Positions 1-6,270 of a stretch of 6,270 bases of DNA are shown here, piece after piece (the stretch's first letter is position 1; each line of letters opens with the position of its first letter). The position numbers were made by a program, and so were the translations under genes. The notes under the pieces are model-generated. The model saw only the letters and a program-made list of their open reading frames with translations, searched no databases and was not told the origin of the DNA. The DNA is from Chloroflexota bacterium (lineage in GTDB: Bacteria > Chloroflexota > Anaerolineae > Promineifilales > Promineifilaceae): the NCBI GenBank assembly GCA_020353135.1, contig CP070688.1, positions 309,530-315,799 on the forward strand. Reading direction: 5' to 3'.

Positions 1-290
1 AGGTGATTGGCATCTCGCGCGCCAGTCGGGGCAGCGAGCGTCGCCGATTCCTCGACCTGGGCATCCTACCCGGCACATTGGTGGAAGCCGAGCTGATCGG
101 TCCTGGAGGCGATCCAACCGGCTATCGGCTACGTGACACCTTGATCGCCTTCCGTCGCGAACAGGCTCAAATGATCCGGATCAAGAAAGTCCCGTCCGGG
201 GAACAAGACCGTGTAAATGCTGACGCTGCTGCAACGAAGAACTCCGGCCCACAAACCAGGCCAATCCAGAAGGAGCATCATGGCAAATGA
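1..290 (+). CDS. feoA: FeoA-domain protein, C-terminal part (5' end outside window)
   Basis: The visible 95 residues are mostly one FeoA (SH3-like) domain, the small cytosolic partner that modulates FeoB in Fe(II) uptake. Family marks are the run [12 protein letters not shown], followed by a GDP turn ([11 protein letters not shown]) and the closing strands [15 protein letters not shown] polar, probably disordered tail of about 35 residues follows. The frame is open to the left edge. The GTG at position 3 sits inside the first strand of the domain (VIGISRA), so it is probably an internal valine and the true start lies upstream. The stop at 288-290 overlaps the feoB G-protein start by 11 bases, which indicates an operon with coupled translation. 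It could be a free-standing FeoA or the C-terminal FeoA domain of a DtxR/MntR-type metal regulator, an arrangement I recall from Chloroflexota; the window cannot decide. Family call secure, full architecture unknown. Confidence 0.85.
   Translation, partial: VIGISRASRGSERRRFLDLGILPGTLVEAELIGPGGDPTGYRLRDTLIAFRREQAQMIRIKKVPSGEQDRVNADAAATKNSGPQTRPIQKEHHGK
270..275 (+). promoter_or_regulatory. Shine-Dalgarno site for the FeoB G-protein gene
   Basis: AAGGAG lies 4 bases before the ATG at 280, inside the end of the feoA frame. It decides the start: the longer possible start at 217 has no purine-rich site and would add 21 residues that do not resemble FeoB. The ATG at 295 is a weaker alternative because its spacing to this site is too long. 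Confidence 0.7.
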
Positions 291-1125
291 AACCATGAGG
301 CCGCCCGATGATTCGCCTTGCGAGGGTTGCCCGGCCCATAATACGCGCAACCTGCTCAAGCTTGGCATCGACATGGACGAGTGGGATTACGTGGTGGCCC
401 TGGCCGGCAATCCAAACACGGGCAAGAGCACGGTTTTCAACGCCCTGACCGGCCTTCGTCAGCACACGGGCAATTGGCCGGGCAAGACAGTCGGCCGCGC
501 CGAAGGTGGTTTCAGTTACGGCGAACGGCGATTCAAGCTCATCGATCTGCCGGGCACTTACTCGCTGTTGTCGACCAGCTATGATGAGGAAATCGCTCGC
601 GACTTCATCTTGTTTGGCCAGCCGGATGTGACGGTGATCGTCGTCGACGTTACGCGCCTGGAACGCAACTTGAACCTGGCGTTGCAAGTCATGGAAATCA
701 CTGACCGGGCCGTCGTCTGCCTCAACCTGATGGACGAAGCCCGGCGACATGGATTGACGATCGACGACCGACGACTGGCCCGCGACCTGGGCGTTCCTGT
801 GATACCGACGACCGCCCGCCGCCGGGAAGGACTGGACCAGCTTTTGTTGGCCATCAGCGAAGTGGCCTCCGGCCAAACGGTATGCCGGCCGCATCGCGTC
901 AAGAGTGGTTCCCCGGCGATCCGGCATGCAGTCGGCCAACTGACCGAGAAGATCGGCGCTATTTATCCTGACCTGCCCAACGCCTACTGGGTGGCTCTAC
1001 GACTACTCGACGGCGATCGAAACATCATCCAGGCCGTAGAAAACGGCGAACTGGGCGCTCTACACGGCCAGACGACGCCGGATGAAGGCCAGACCCCTGA
1101 TCTGGGTATGGAGATGGCCGGATGA
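280..1125 (+). CDS. feoB: FeoB G-protein half: small GTPase plus part of helical domain
   Basis: This 281-residue soluble protein corresponds to the N-terminal NFeoB part of ferrous iron transporter B, which binds and hydrolyses GTP to control Fe(II) import. All five G motifs are visible: G1 GNPNTGKST at residues 43-51, G2 threonine in WPGKTV (T70), G3 DLPGT at 89-93, G4 NLMD at 149-152 and G5 TTARRREG near 177-184. Residues from about 205 belong to the helical GDI-like domain ([12 protein letters not shown] near 235-246), which then trails into a polar tail. Before the GTPase there is a short extension with a CxxC pair (C14, C17). Usual FeoB is a single chain of roughly 600-800 residues. Here the chain stops before the membrane part, and the next gene, overlapping by ATGA, supplies it. 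The sequence resembles the FeoB variant I recall from Clostridia ([22 protein letters not shown]). A frameshift artefact is possible but less likely, because the downstream gene has its own ribosome site. Confidence 0.9.
   Translation: MANETMRPPDDSPCEGCPAHNTRNLLKLGIDMDEWDYVVALAGNPNTGKSTVFNALTGLRQHTGNWPGKTVGRAEGGFSYGERRFKLIDLPGTYSLLSTSYDEEIARDFILFGQPDVTVIVVDVTRLERNLNLALQVMEITDRAVVCLNLMDEARRHGLTIDDRRLARDLGVPVIPTTARRREGLDQLLLAISEVASGQTVCRPHRVKSGSPAIRHAVGQLTEKIGAIYPDLPNAYWVALRLLDGDRNIIQAVENGELGALHGQTTPDEGQTPDLGMEMAG
1110..1113 (+). promoter_or_regulatory. Shine-Dalgarno site for the FeoB permease gene
   Basis: GGAG sits 8 bases before the ATG at 1122, near-ideal spacing, within the last codons of the G-protein gene. 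Together with the ATGA stop/start overlap (1122-1125) it supports independent initiation of the permease half with translational coupling, rather than a sequencing frameshift. Confidence 0.6.
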
Positions 1126-2552
1126 ACAGCGTCCCTCGCGCCGATATCTTGGATACAGCCCAGCGGCTGCGCTGGCAGATCGGCCAGGACTTCCACGAAC
1201 AACTCATGGAAGACATCTATAGGGACGCGGCCGAGATCGCCGGCCGGGCCGTCACCCAGCCGGACGAGAAACCACGCTTCGATCTCGATCGGACCATCGA
1301 CCGCCTCGTCACCAGCCGCACCTGGGGCTTCCCGCTGATGATCCTGTTGTTCGCCCTGGTCTTCTGGATCACTATCACCGGGGCCAACATACCGTCGCAA
1401 TGGTTGGCCACCTTGCTACTGGATACCATTTATCCCATTCTGAAAGAAATCTCGGCCGCTATTGGCCTGCCCTGGTGGCTGGAAGGGATCTTGATAGACG
1501 GCATGTACCTGGCCACGGCCTGGGTCGTCAGTGTCATGTTGCCACCTATGGCCATCTTCTTCCCTCTCTTCACTTTACTCGAGGATTTCGGCTATCTGCC
1601 CCGGGTGGCCTTCAATCTAGACAGTGTATTCAAGAAATCAGGCGCCCATGGCAAGCAATCGCTGAGCATGATGATGGGCTTCGGCTGCAACGCGGCCGGC
1701 GTCATTTCAACCCGGATCATCGACAGCCCACGTGAGAGGCTGATCGCCATCATCACCAACAACTTCGCCCTATGCAACGGCCGCTGGCCGACCCAGATCC
1801 TCATTGCCACCATTTTTATCGGCAGCCTGGTTCCCGCGTACCTGGGCGGCCTCGTTTCGGCCCTGGCCGTGGTCGGCGTGGCCATTCTGGGCATCTTGTT
1901 AACCTTCGTCGTTTCCCGGGGGCTATCGCGATCTGTGCTCCAGGGAGAAGTCTCGACTTTCAGTTTGGAGCTGCCGCCATACCGGCCGCCGCGGGTGCTG
2001 CAGACCATCTATACTTCTGTGGTCGACCGGACCCTGTTTGTCCTATGGCGGGCTGTCGCCTTCGCCCTACCGGCCGGGGCGGTCATATGGCTGATCGCCA
2101 ACGTGACCATTGGCGGTCAGCCTATTGCGGTCTATATGACCGACTTCTTGAATCCGCTGGGTCTGCTGATCGGCCTCAACGGCATCATACTAGTGGCCTA
2201 CATCGTAGCCATTCCAGCCAATGAAATAGTCATTCCGACGATTTTGATGTTGACCGTGCTGGTGGCCGGGGGCGAGGGTGCCGGGGGCGGCGCCGGGGTG
2301 ATTTTTGAACTTGACTCGGCCGCGGCTACCGAAACCATTCTTCGCGCCGGAGGCTGGACACTGCTGACGGCCGTATGTGTCATGTTGTTCAGCCTTATCC
2401 ATAATCCTTGCAGCACGACCATATATACAGCCTACAAAGAGACGGGCAGCAAGAAATGGACGGCCATCACAGCTCTGCTACCTCTGGCGATGGGCTTTCT
2501 GGTGACGTTCGTCGTCGCCCAGTTATGGCGCATCGTTGCCAGCTTACCGTAA
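1122..2552 (+). CDS. feoB: FeoB membrane half: Fe(II) permease (nucleoside-recognition/Gate domains)
   Basis: This 476-residue integral membrane protein is the channel part of FeoB. Residues 1-66 form a soluble lead-in: the amphipathic helix [20 protein letters not shown] and then [16 protein letters not shown], matching the link between helical domain and first membrane helix in fused FeoB. About nine to ten hydrophobic segments follow (roughly 69-88, 126-150, 224-242, 244-265, 307-328, 343-364, 369-383, 412-427, 447-470). Gate-type motifs are [12 protein letters not shown] (153-164), GFGCN (186-190, C189), [10 protein letters not shown] (C218) and HNPCSTT (C430); ELPPYRPPR (283-291) is the usual FeoB linker. 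The motifs differ from the E. coli type: GFGCNAAG replaces GFGCNVP, CNGR replaces CGAR, and PANEIV replaces the AKE-type motif. This matches a variant subfamily I recall from Clostridia. A glycine-rich loop (383-393) is unusual. It should pair with the G-protein half to import Fe(II). No feoC is visible downstream. Confidence 0.9.
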   Translation: MNSVPRADILDTAQRLRWQIGQDFHEQLMEDIYRDAAEIAGRAVTQPDEKPRFDLDRTIDRLVTSRTWGFPLMILLFALVFWITITGANIPSQWLATLLLDTIYPILKEISAAIGLPWWLEGILIDGMYLATAWVVSVMLPPMAIFFPLFTLLEDFGYLPRVAFNLDSVFKKSGAHGKQSLSMMMGFGCNAAGVISTRIIDSPRERLIAIITNNFALCNGRWPTQILIATIFIGSLVPAYLGGLVSALAVVGVAILGILLTFVVSRGLSRSVLQGEVSTFSLELPPYRPPRVLQTIYTSVVDRTLFVLWRAVAFALPAGAVIWLIANVTIGGQPIAVYMTDFLNPLGLLIGLNGIILVAYIVAIPANEIVIPTILMLTVLVAGGEGAGGGAGVIFELDSAAATETILRAGGWTLLTAVCVMLFSLIHNPCSTTIYTAYKETGSKKWTAITALLPLAMGFLVTFVVAQLWRIVASLP

Positions 2553-2622
2553 TCGTTTTTTCACGTCGTTTCCGGGCCACAACACGTTCCGCTTGACTGG
2601 AGTTGCCGCGACCTTCCCTATC

Positions 2623-2657
2623 ACCCTCTGGGGTCCAAGAGTCCTCTTGACCCTCTG
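2623..2657. repeat. 8-base direct repeat flanking the inverted repeat
   Basis: ACCCTCTG occurs at 2623-2630 and again at 2650-2657, 27 bases apart start to start. The second copy overlaps the right arm of the inverted repeat and the end of the proposed -35 element. It may be a second protein-binding half-site pair or chance in GC-rich sequence; the copies are seen directly, the role is unknown. Confidence 0.3.
2631..2653. repeat. Imperfect inverted repeat upstream of the PBP gene (possible operator or hairpin)
   Basis: GGGTCCAAGAG (2631-2641) and CTCTTGACCC (2644-2653) are complementary except for one extra C at 2636. As RNA this would give nine pairs around a four-base loop with one bulge. 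No T-run follows on either strand, so a classical intrinsic terminator is not supported. The right arm contains the proposed -35 element (2647-2652), so an operator for a dimeric repressor is the more attractive reading. That role is inference. This is the only notable structure in the 2553-2680 gap. Confidence 0.45.
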
Positions 2658-2674
2658 CCCGTTACATCTAATAT
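2647..2674 (+). promoter_or_regulatory. Sigma70-like promoter for the PBP gene, probably leaderless
   Basis: TTGACC (2647-2652, five of six to consensus) and TAATAT (2669-2674) are separated by 16 bases. Six bases then lead to the ATG at 2681, so transcription should begin at or within a base or two of the A of the start codon. There is no Shine-Dalgarno-like sequence upstream of this ATG, which agrees with a leaderless message. A second -10-like hexamer, TATAGT (2672-2677), is a better box but has 19-base spacing and would place the transcript start inside the coding region. The promoter also implies that the PBP gene is transcribed independently of the feo operon. Confidence 0.5.
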
Positions 2675-2680
2675 AGTGTT

Positions 2681-5518
2681 ATGAGTCGCTATCTGGGCAA
2701 AGGGCCGATAACTGAAGCGCAGCCCGCGCCGACGGACCCTGAGCGCGGCCAAGAGCCAAGGAGAGGCAAGAGTGGGCGGGAGAAGCTGGCCGGATGCGGC
2801 CGGTTCGTACTGGTCCTGCTCGTGCTGGGCGCCTTCGGCCTGTTGTTGGGCGTCGTATTTCTTATTGGCAGCTATCTTTACCTGAGCAACGAGCTGACAG
2901 GCGCCATCGATCAAGTGGTTCGCTATCAGGGTCAGGGTCCAGGCGGTACGCCGCGATTCTACGACCGGCGCGGCCGGCTATTATTCGAACTGAGAACAGC
3001 CGAAAAGCGGCGCTGGCTCGATTATCAGGACATTCCACAGGACATCGTCAACGCCACGGTGGCCGTCGAGGACGACACCTACTGGACGAACCCCGGATTC
3101 GACGCCGAAGCCATCGTGGCCGCCCTGATCAGCAATTACCGCAACCCGGACCAGCGGCCGGTCGGAGCCAGCACCATCACCCAGCAACTGGTGCGCCATA
3201 TCGCCTTCACCTACGAGGAGCGGATCACGGCCAGCTACGAGCGGAAGGTGCGCGAAGCCTTCCTGGCCTTTATTCTGACCCAGCGCAGGAGTAAACAGGA
3301 CATCATGACGATGTACCTGAACGAAATCTATTACGGCAACCTGGCCTATGGTATAGAGGCCGCTGCCCAGACCTATTTCGGCAAAAGCGCCGTCGACCTG
3401 AACTTGGCGCAAAGCGCCTTTTTGGCCAGCCTACCCCAGGCGCCCTACGAGCTGGATCCGTACACCAACCTGGAAGGCGCCCTGGTAAGGCAAGCCTTCG
3501 TGCTTGACTTGATGCAGGCAGAAAGGATGATCGACGCCGAGCAGGCTGAAGCCGCCAAGCAGGAGCAGTTGGAGTTGGTGGCGCCCATTCCTGTTGAGGT
3601 CGAAGCCGCGGCCGGCGTTTTGGAGGCGCCTCATTTCATCCTTTACGTCCAGGATATGTTAGAGCGCCGTTATGGACCTGATGCGTTGACCCGGGGCGGC
3701 TGGCAGATCACAACTACGCTGGATTTGGATCTGCAACGCTATGCGGAAAACGCGGCTCGTGAGTGGATAGCTTCCCGGGCAGCCGCCCATGATGTGAATA
3801 ACGCCTCGATCGGGGCTCTCAAGCCCGGAACCGGCGAAATCCTGGCCATGGTCGGCAGCTTGGATTATTTCGACGAGGATATCGACGGCCAGGTCAACGT
3901 CGCGCTGCAACCACGCCAGCCGGGCAGCAGCATCAAACCGATCACCTACGCGGCGGCCATGGAGCGCGGCTGGAACGCCGGCGACGTTTTATGGGACGTG
4001 CCGATTGAATTAGATCTTGGCGGCGGGGAAAAGATGAAACCGTCCAATTATGACGGTCGTTATCATGGACCTTTGTTGTTTCGCGACGCCCTGGCCAACA
4101 GCTACAACATCCCGCCCATCCAGTTGATTCGCGACATAGGCGTACCGGCTTTCATCAGCACAGCCCGCAAGATGGGCGTTGAGTCGCTGACCGAGCCGCC
4201 CGGCTATTACGGATTGGCCCTCACCCTGGGTGGCGGTGAAGTGCCTCTACTGGAGATGACCCATGCCTTCGCTACGCTGGCCAACCAGGGCCAGCGGCCG
4301 CACCTGACAGGCGTACTGGCCATCAATGATAGTCGCGATAATTCAGTTTACGATCTCGACGACCATCGGTTGCCGGCCGTCAACGCTCTAGATCCGCGCA
4401 TCGCCTACATCATCACCGACATTCTGGACGACGACATCGCCCGCGCTCCGGCCATGGGTCGCACTAACGCCTTGAACCTGCCTTTTCCGGCCGCGGCCAA
4501 GACCGGCACAACCAACGATTTTCGCGATAACTGGACCCTGGGCTATACGCCAGGGGTAGCGGTGGGCGTATGGGTTGGCAACACTGACGGCCATCCTATG
4601 CGCGATTCGTCTGGCCTCCGCGGGGCAGCGCCGCTATGGCGGTCAATCATTGAACACCTCTATGCTGACGAAACGCTGTTGTCTGACCTGGCGATACAGG
4701 GCCAACAGCCGCCGGACGAATTCCCCATGCCCAATGGTCTCGAAGAGCGAAAAGTTTGCTTGCCAAGAGGCAGCGGCGGCAGCAGTTGTACGTCCTCACG
4801 CGAGGATCTCTTTGTTACCGGCGGCCCAGTACACGGCGTCCAGCGCCTGGGCTATGTGCCCGACGTGATCACTAATCCGGGTGCCTGGACCCTGGCCGTG
4901 GCCCCTATTTCGGCCGCCGACGCCCGCCGTGTTCCTCAGCCAGCGCTGGAGAGCGGTCAGAAGCCGCCAACGCCGACCCAATGCGTCATCAACTCTTTCC
5001 AACCCCGGTCGGACCAGGCTCGGCGCCTGTTCTTACCTGTGCCGCCCTTCTATCCAGACGAAGTTCGCGCTCGTCTATGGGCCAGGCAGGCCGGCTACAG
5101 CATGGCGCCGCCAATCGTCTGCCCGGCCGGAACGGCCCGAGTTGCCGGCCCGGAAGGAGAGGGTTTGCCTGGCGCCTCCGGCGCATCGGCCGGCGCTGCT
5201 CCGCCGGTAAATAGCACCTGGCATATCAGCTCACCATTGGCTGGGGAACAGGTCAAAGGCTTGCTCCCAATCGTCGGCACGGCCAGCTTTGATCCGGCAA
5301 AGGTTCAGTACTACAAACTAGAGATCGGTAGCGGTGCGGCGCCTACTTCGTGGACCACCTTTGGCACAACCCATAACCAGAGCGTGACAAACGGCGTTTT
5401 GGAAACCCTGCAGACCGATGCACTGGCGCCAGGCGACTACGTTATCCGCTTGGTCATCGTGCGCAACGACGGCAACTTCCCGGCGCCATATGCGGTACCC
5501 ATAACGGTCGTTCGCTAG
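2681..5518 (+). CDS. Class A penicillin-binding protein (GT51 transglycosylase plus transpeptidase)
   Basis: This complete 945-residue bifunctional peptidoglycan synthase polymerises lipid II into glycan strands and cross-links the peptides outside the membrane. Residues 1-40 are cytosolic and basic; 41-68 are one membrane anchor. The GT51 domain (about 90-290) shows motif 1 with catalytic E130-D131, GASTITQQL at 162-170, RKVRE with E192, and IMTMYLNEIYYGN near 208-220. The transpeptidase domain (about 340-665) has SSIK with nucleophile S416 and K419, SYN at 474-476, and KTGTT from K607. Both active sites are therefore intact. A tail of about 665-820 carries four cysteines (C693, C703, C768, C814) that could form disulfides, then an Ala/Gly/Pro linker (826-843) and an Ig/fibronectin-like beta domain (about 845-945, with QYYKLEIGSG and GDYVIRLVIVRNDGNF). 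It resembles the PBP 1A/PbpC-type enzymes of Chloroflexota. No later in-frame ATG precedes the membrane anchor, so the start at 2681 is favoured despite lacking a ribosome site. Confidence 0.93.
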   Translation: MSRYLGKGPITEAQPAPTDPERGQEPRRGKSGREKLAGCGRFVLVLLVLGAFGLLLGVVFLIGSYLYLSNELTGAIDQVVRYQGQGPGGTPRFYDRRGRLLFELRTAEKRRWLDYQDIPQDIVNATVAVEDDTYWTNPGFDAEAIVAALISNYRNPDQRPVGASTITQQLVRHIAFTYEERITASYERKVREAFLAFILTQRRSKQDIMTMYLNEIYYGNLAYGIEAAAQTYFGKSAVDLNLAQSAFLASLPQAPYELDPYTNLEGALVRQAFVLDLMQAERMIDAEQAEAAKQEQLELVAPIPVEVEAAAGVLEAPHFILYVQDMLERRYGPDALTRGGWQITTTLDLDLQRYAENAAREWIASRAAAHDVNNASIGALKPGTGEILAMVGSLDYFDEDIDGQVNVALQPRQPGSSIKPITYAAAMERGWNAGDVLWDVPIELDLGGGEKMKPSNYDGRYHGPLLFRDALANSYNIPPIQLIRDIGVPAFISTARKMGVESLTEPPGYYGLALTLGGGEVPLLEMTHAFATLANQGQRPHLTGVLAINDSRDNSVYDLDDHRLPAVNALDPRIAYIITDILDDDIARAPAMGRTNALNLPFPAAAKTGTTNDFRDNWTLGYTPGVAVGVWVGNTDGHPMRDSSGLRGAAPLWRSIIEHLYADETLLSDLAIQGQQPPDEFPMPNGLEERKVCLPRGSGGSSCTSSREDLFVTGGPVHGVQRLGYVPDVITNPGAWTLAVAPISAADARRVPQPALESGQKPPTPTQCVINSFQPRSDQARRLFLPVPPFYPDEVRARLWARQAGYSMAPPIVCPAGTARVAGPEGEGLPGASGASAGAAPPVNSTWHISSPLAGEQVKGLLPIVGTASFDPAKVQYYKLEIGSGAAPTSWTTFGTTHNQSVTNGVLETLQTDALAPGDYVIRLVIVRNDGNFPAPYAVPITVVR

Positions 5519-5570
5519 TAGCGGCAATGCAATCCGCCAAACTATCATGCCCAAGGCGGCGCCTCTGCTC

Positions 5571-6270
5571 TTATTGCCTTGCCCCCACTCCGCCAAGATC
5601 GACGAGGGGTGCGATGCGGTCGATTGACTGCTCAAATGAGCGCATGGGTTGATAGGACAAATCGATGGCGTCGAGAGGGCAGATTTCGACGCAGCGGCCG
5701 CAGCCCCGGCACCGGTTGCCGTCGATCACTGCTTGCCCGCCGTCCATGCGGATGGCGTCCACGAAGCAGACCTCGCGAATACAGAGCTTGCAGCCCTTGC
5801 AATCGTCGTTGACGGAGACAGTTACCCCGGGCATGCGGGTGACTTTGTCGCCGATTGTCCGATCAACGTGGGGCAAGACCCGCCACAAGCAACAGCAAGG
5901 ACAACAGTTGCAGATGGTCATTAGTCTCTGGCCCGGGGTGGCGCCCAGCCAAATGGTGTCCAGCTTGTTGCGGCCGATCATGTGAACTAGACCAGTCTCC
6001 TGGCAACGCCGCAGATGGTCCAGGGCTTCTTGCCTGGTCGCCAATCGGCCCAGCTTTGGATTGATCTTCAGCACCGCCTCACCCAAGAAGATACAGCCTA
6101 GCTCGCTCGGATAATCATGGCAGTGATCAGACGCGCGGCAGAGGCAAAAATCCATAATCCAATGGTATTCGGCCTGCTCAATAAAATGGGCGACGACGGT
6201 AGAGGGCAACACCATGTCGGCCTGCTGTGCGATGGGCTCGTTTACCTGAATCAGGTTATCTTTGGGTAAG
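5571..6270 (-). CDS. Cysteine-rich 4Fe-4S ferredoxin-type protein, C-terminal part
   Basis: This iron-sulfur protein is cut by the right edge: the frame is open from 6269 and 232 residues are visible. Numbered from the first visible Met (codon 6215-6213), there are 19 cysteines in 214 residues. An N-terminal group DFCLCRASDHC...C uses C24, C26, C32 and C41. A dense motif CNCCPCCC follows at 102-109 (six cysteines). Then two ferredoxin-like clusters: CxxCxxCx4C at 139-150, with an extra residue before the last cysteine, and canonical CxxCxxCx3CP at 169-180. The Met is probably not the start, since upstream codons (QVNEPIAQQAD) continue a pattern I recall as conserved in this family of Chloroflexota, archaeal and anaerobe proteins annotated only as 4Fe-4S binding proteins. 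Electron transfer is the likely role; the partner and reaction are unknown. No membrane segment is visible in this part. It converges on the PBP gene with a 52-base gap. Confidence 0.85.
   Translation of the reverse strand, partial: LPKDNLIQVNEPIAQQADMVLPSTVVAHFIEQAEYHWIMDFCLCRASDHCHDYPSELGCIFLGEAVLKINPKLGRLATRQEALDHLRRCQETGLVHMIGRNKLDTIWLGATPGQRLMTICNCCPCCCLWRVLPHVDRTIGDKVTRMPGVTVSVNDDCKGCKLCIREVCFVDAIRMDGGQAVIDGNRCRGCGRCVEICPLDAIDLSYQPMRSFEQSIDRIAPLVDLGGVGARQ

Noticed and set aside
217..279. Upstream ATG at 217 as the start of the FeoB G-protein
   Set aside because: No ribosome site, deep overlap with feoA, and the extra residues do not resemble FeoB; ATG 280 has AAGGAG.
181..939. A 252-residue open frame on the minus strand across the FeoB G-protein gene
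   Set aside because: It lies antisense to a clear GTPase gene, has no recognisable domain and no ribosome site; long antisense frames are common in GC-rich codon usage.
2556..2561. Run of six T just after the feoB permease stop, as an intrinsic terminator
   Set aside because: No stable GC-rich hairpin immediately precedes it.
2593..2622. TTGACT at 2593 as a second promoter -35 box
   Set aside because: No acceptable -10 hexamer at the right distance; only a weak TATCAC-like match.
2786..2885. LAGC at PBP residues 36-39 as a lipoprotein lipobox
   Set aside because: The cysteine comes before the hydrophobic segment instead of after it, so it cannot be a signal peptidase II site; the segment is a membrane anchor.
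4881..5214. Two overlapping plus-strand frames rich in Arg and Pro within the PBP tail region
   Set aside because: They are frame-shifted readings of the PBP gene with low-complexity composition and no ribosome site.
5521..5581. Bidirectional terminator between the convergent PBP and Fe-S genes
   Set aside because: CAAGGC (5552-5557) and GCCTTG (5576-5581) could pair, but the loop is 18 bases, the right arm lies in the Fe-S coding region, and no T-run follows on either strand.
1..6270. CRISPR arrays, tRNA/rRNA genes, insertion sequences, integrases, toxin-antitoxin pairs
   Set aside because: Looked for repeats, cloverleaf-like stretches and typical proteins on both strands and saw none.

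Overview
The window reads as a piece of a moderately GC-rich bacterial chromosome, most likely a Chloroflexota (Anaerolineae/Ardenticatenia-like) genome. This assignment is an inference from protein style: the FeoA/FeoB variants, the class A penicillin-binding protein with a cysteine-containing tail and a C-terminal Ig-like domain, and the multi-cysteine ferredoxin-like protein all resemble members I recall from that phylum. No database search was possible.

Layout: four genes, nearly fully packed. Positions 1-2552 (+) hold a ferrous-iron uptake operon: the 3' part of a FeoA-domain gene, then FeoB split into two genes, a cytosolic G-protein (280-1125) and a membrane permease (1122-2552). The reading frames overlap by 11 and 4 bases, so translation is probably coupled. 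A 128-base gap (2553-2680) holds an imperfect inverted repeat and a sigma70-like promoter placed so that the next gene's transcript should start at, or next to, its ATG (leaderless). Positions 2681-5518 (+) encode a complete 945-residue class A penicillin-binding protein (GT51 glycosyltransferase plus transpeptidase). After a 52-base convergent gap, 5571-6270 (-) encodes the C-terminal 232 residues of an iron-sulfur protein with 19 cysteines; its 5' end lies beyond the window.

How they work together: FeoA, the G-protein half and the permease half should form one Fe(II) transporter at the inner membrane. The PBP builds peptidoglycan and appears to be a separate transcription unit. The Fe-S protein faces the opposite way, and nothing in the window links it functionally to iron uptake except its likely demand for iron.

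Nothing here is clearly a new defence, mobile or RNA system: I saw no CRISPR array, tRNA, rRNA, IS or integrase. The most noteworthy points are the two-gene FeoB with non-canonical gate motifs, the leaderless promoter overlapped by an inverted repeat, and the uncharacterised cysteine-rich Fe-S protein.
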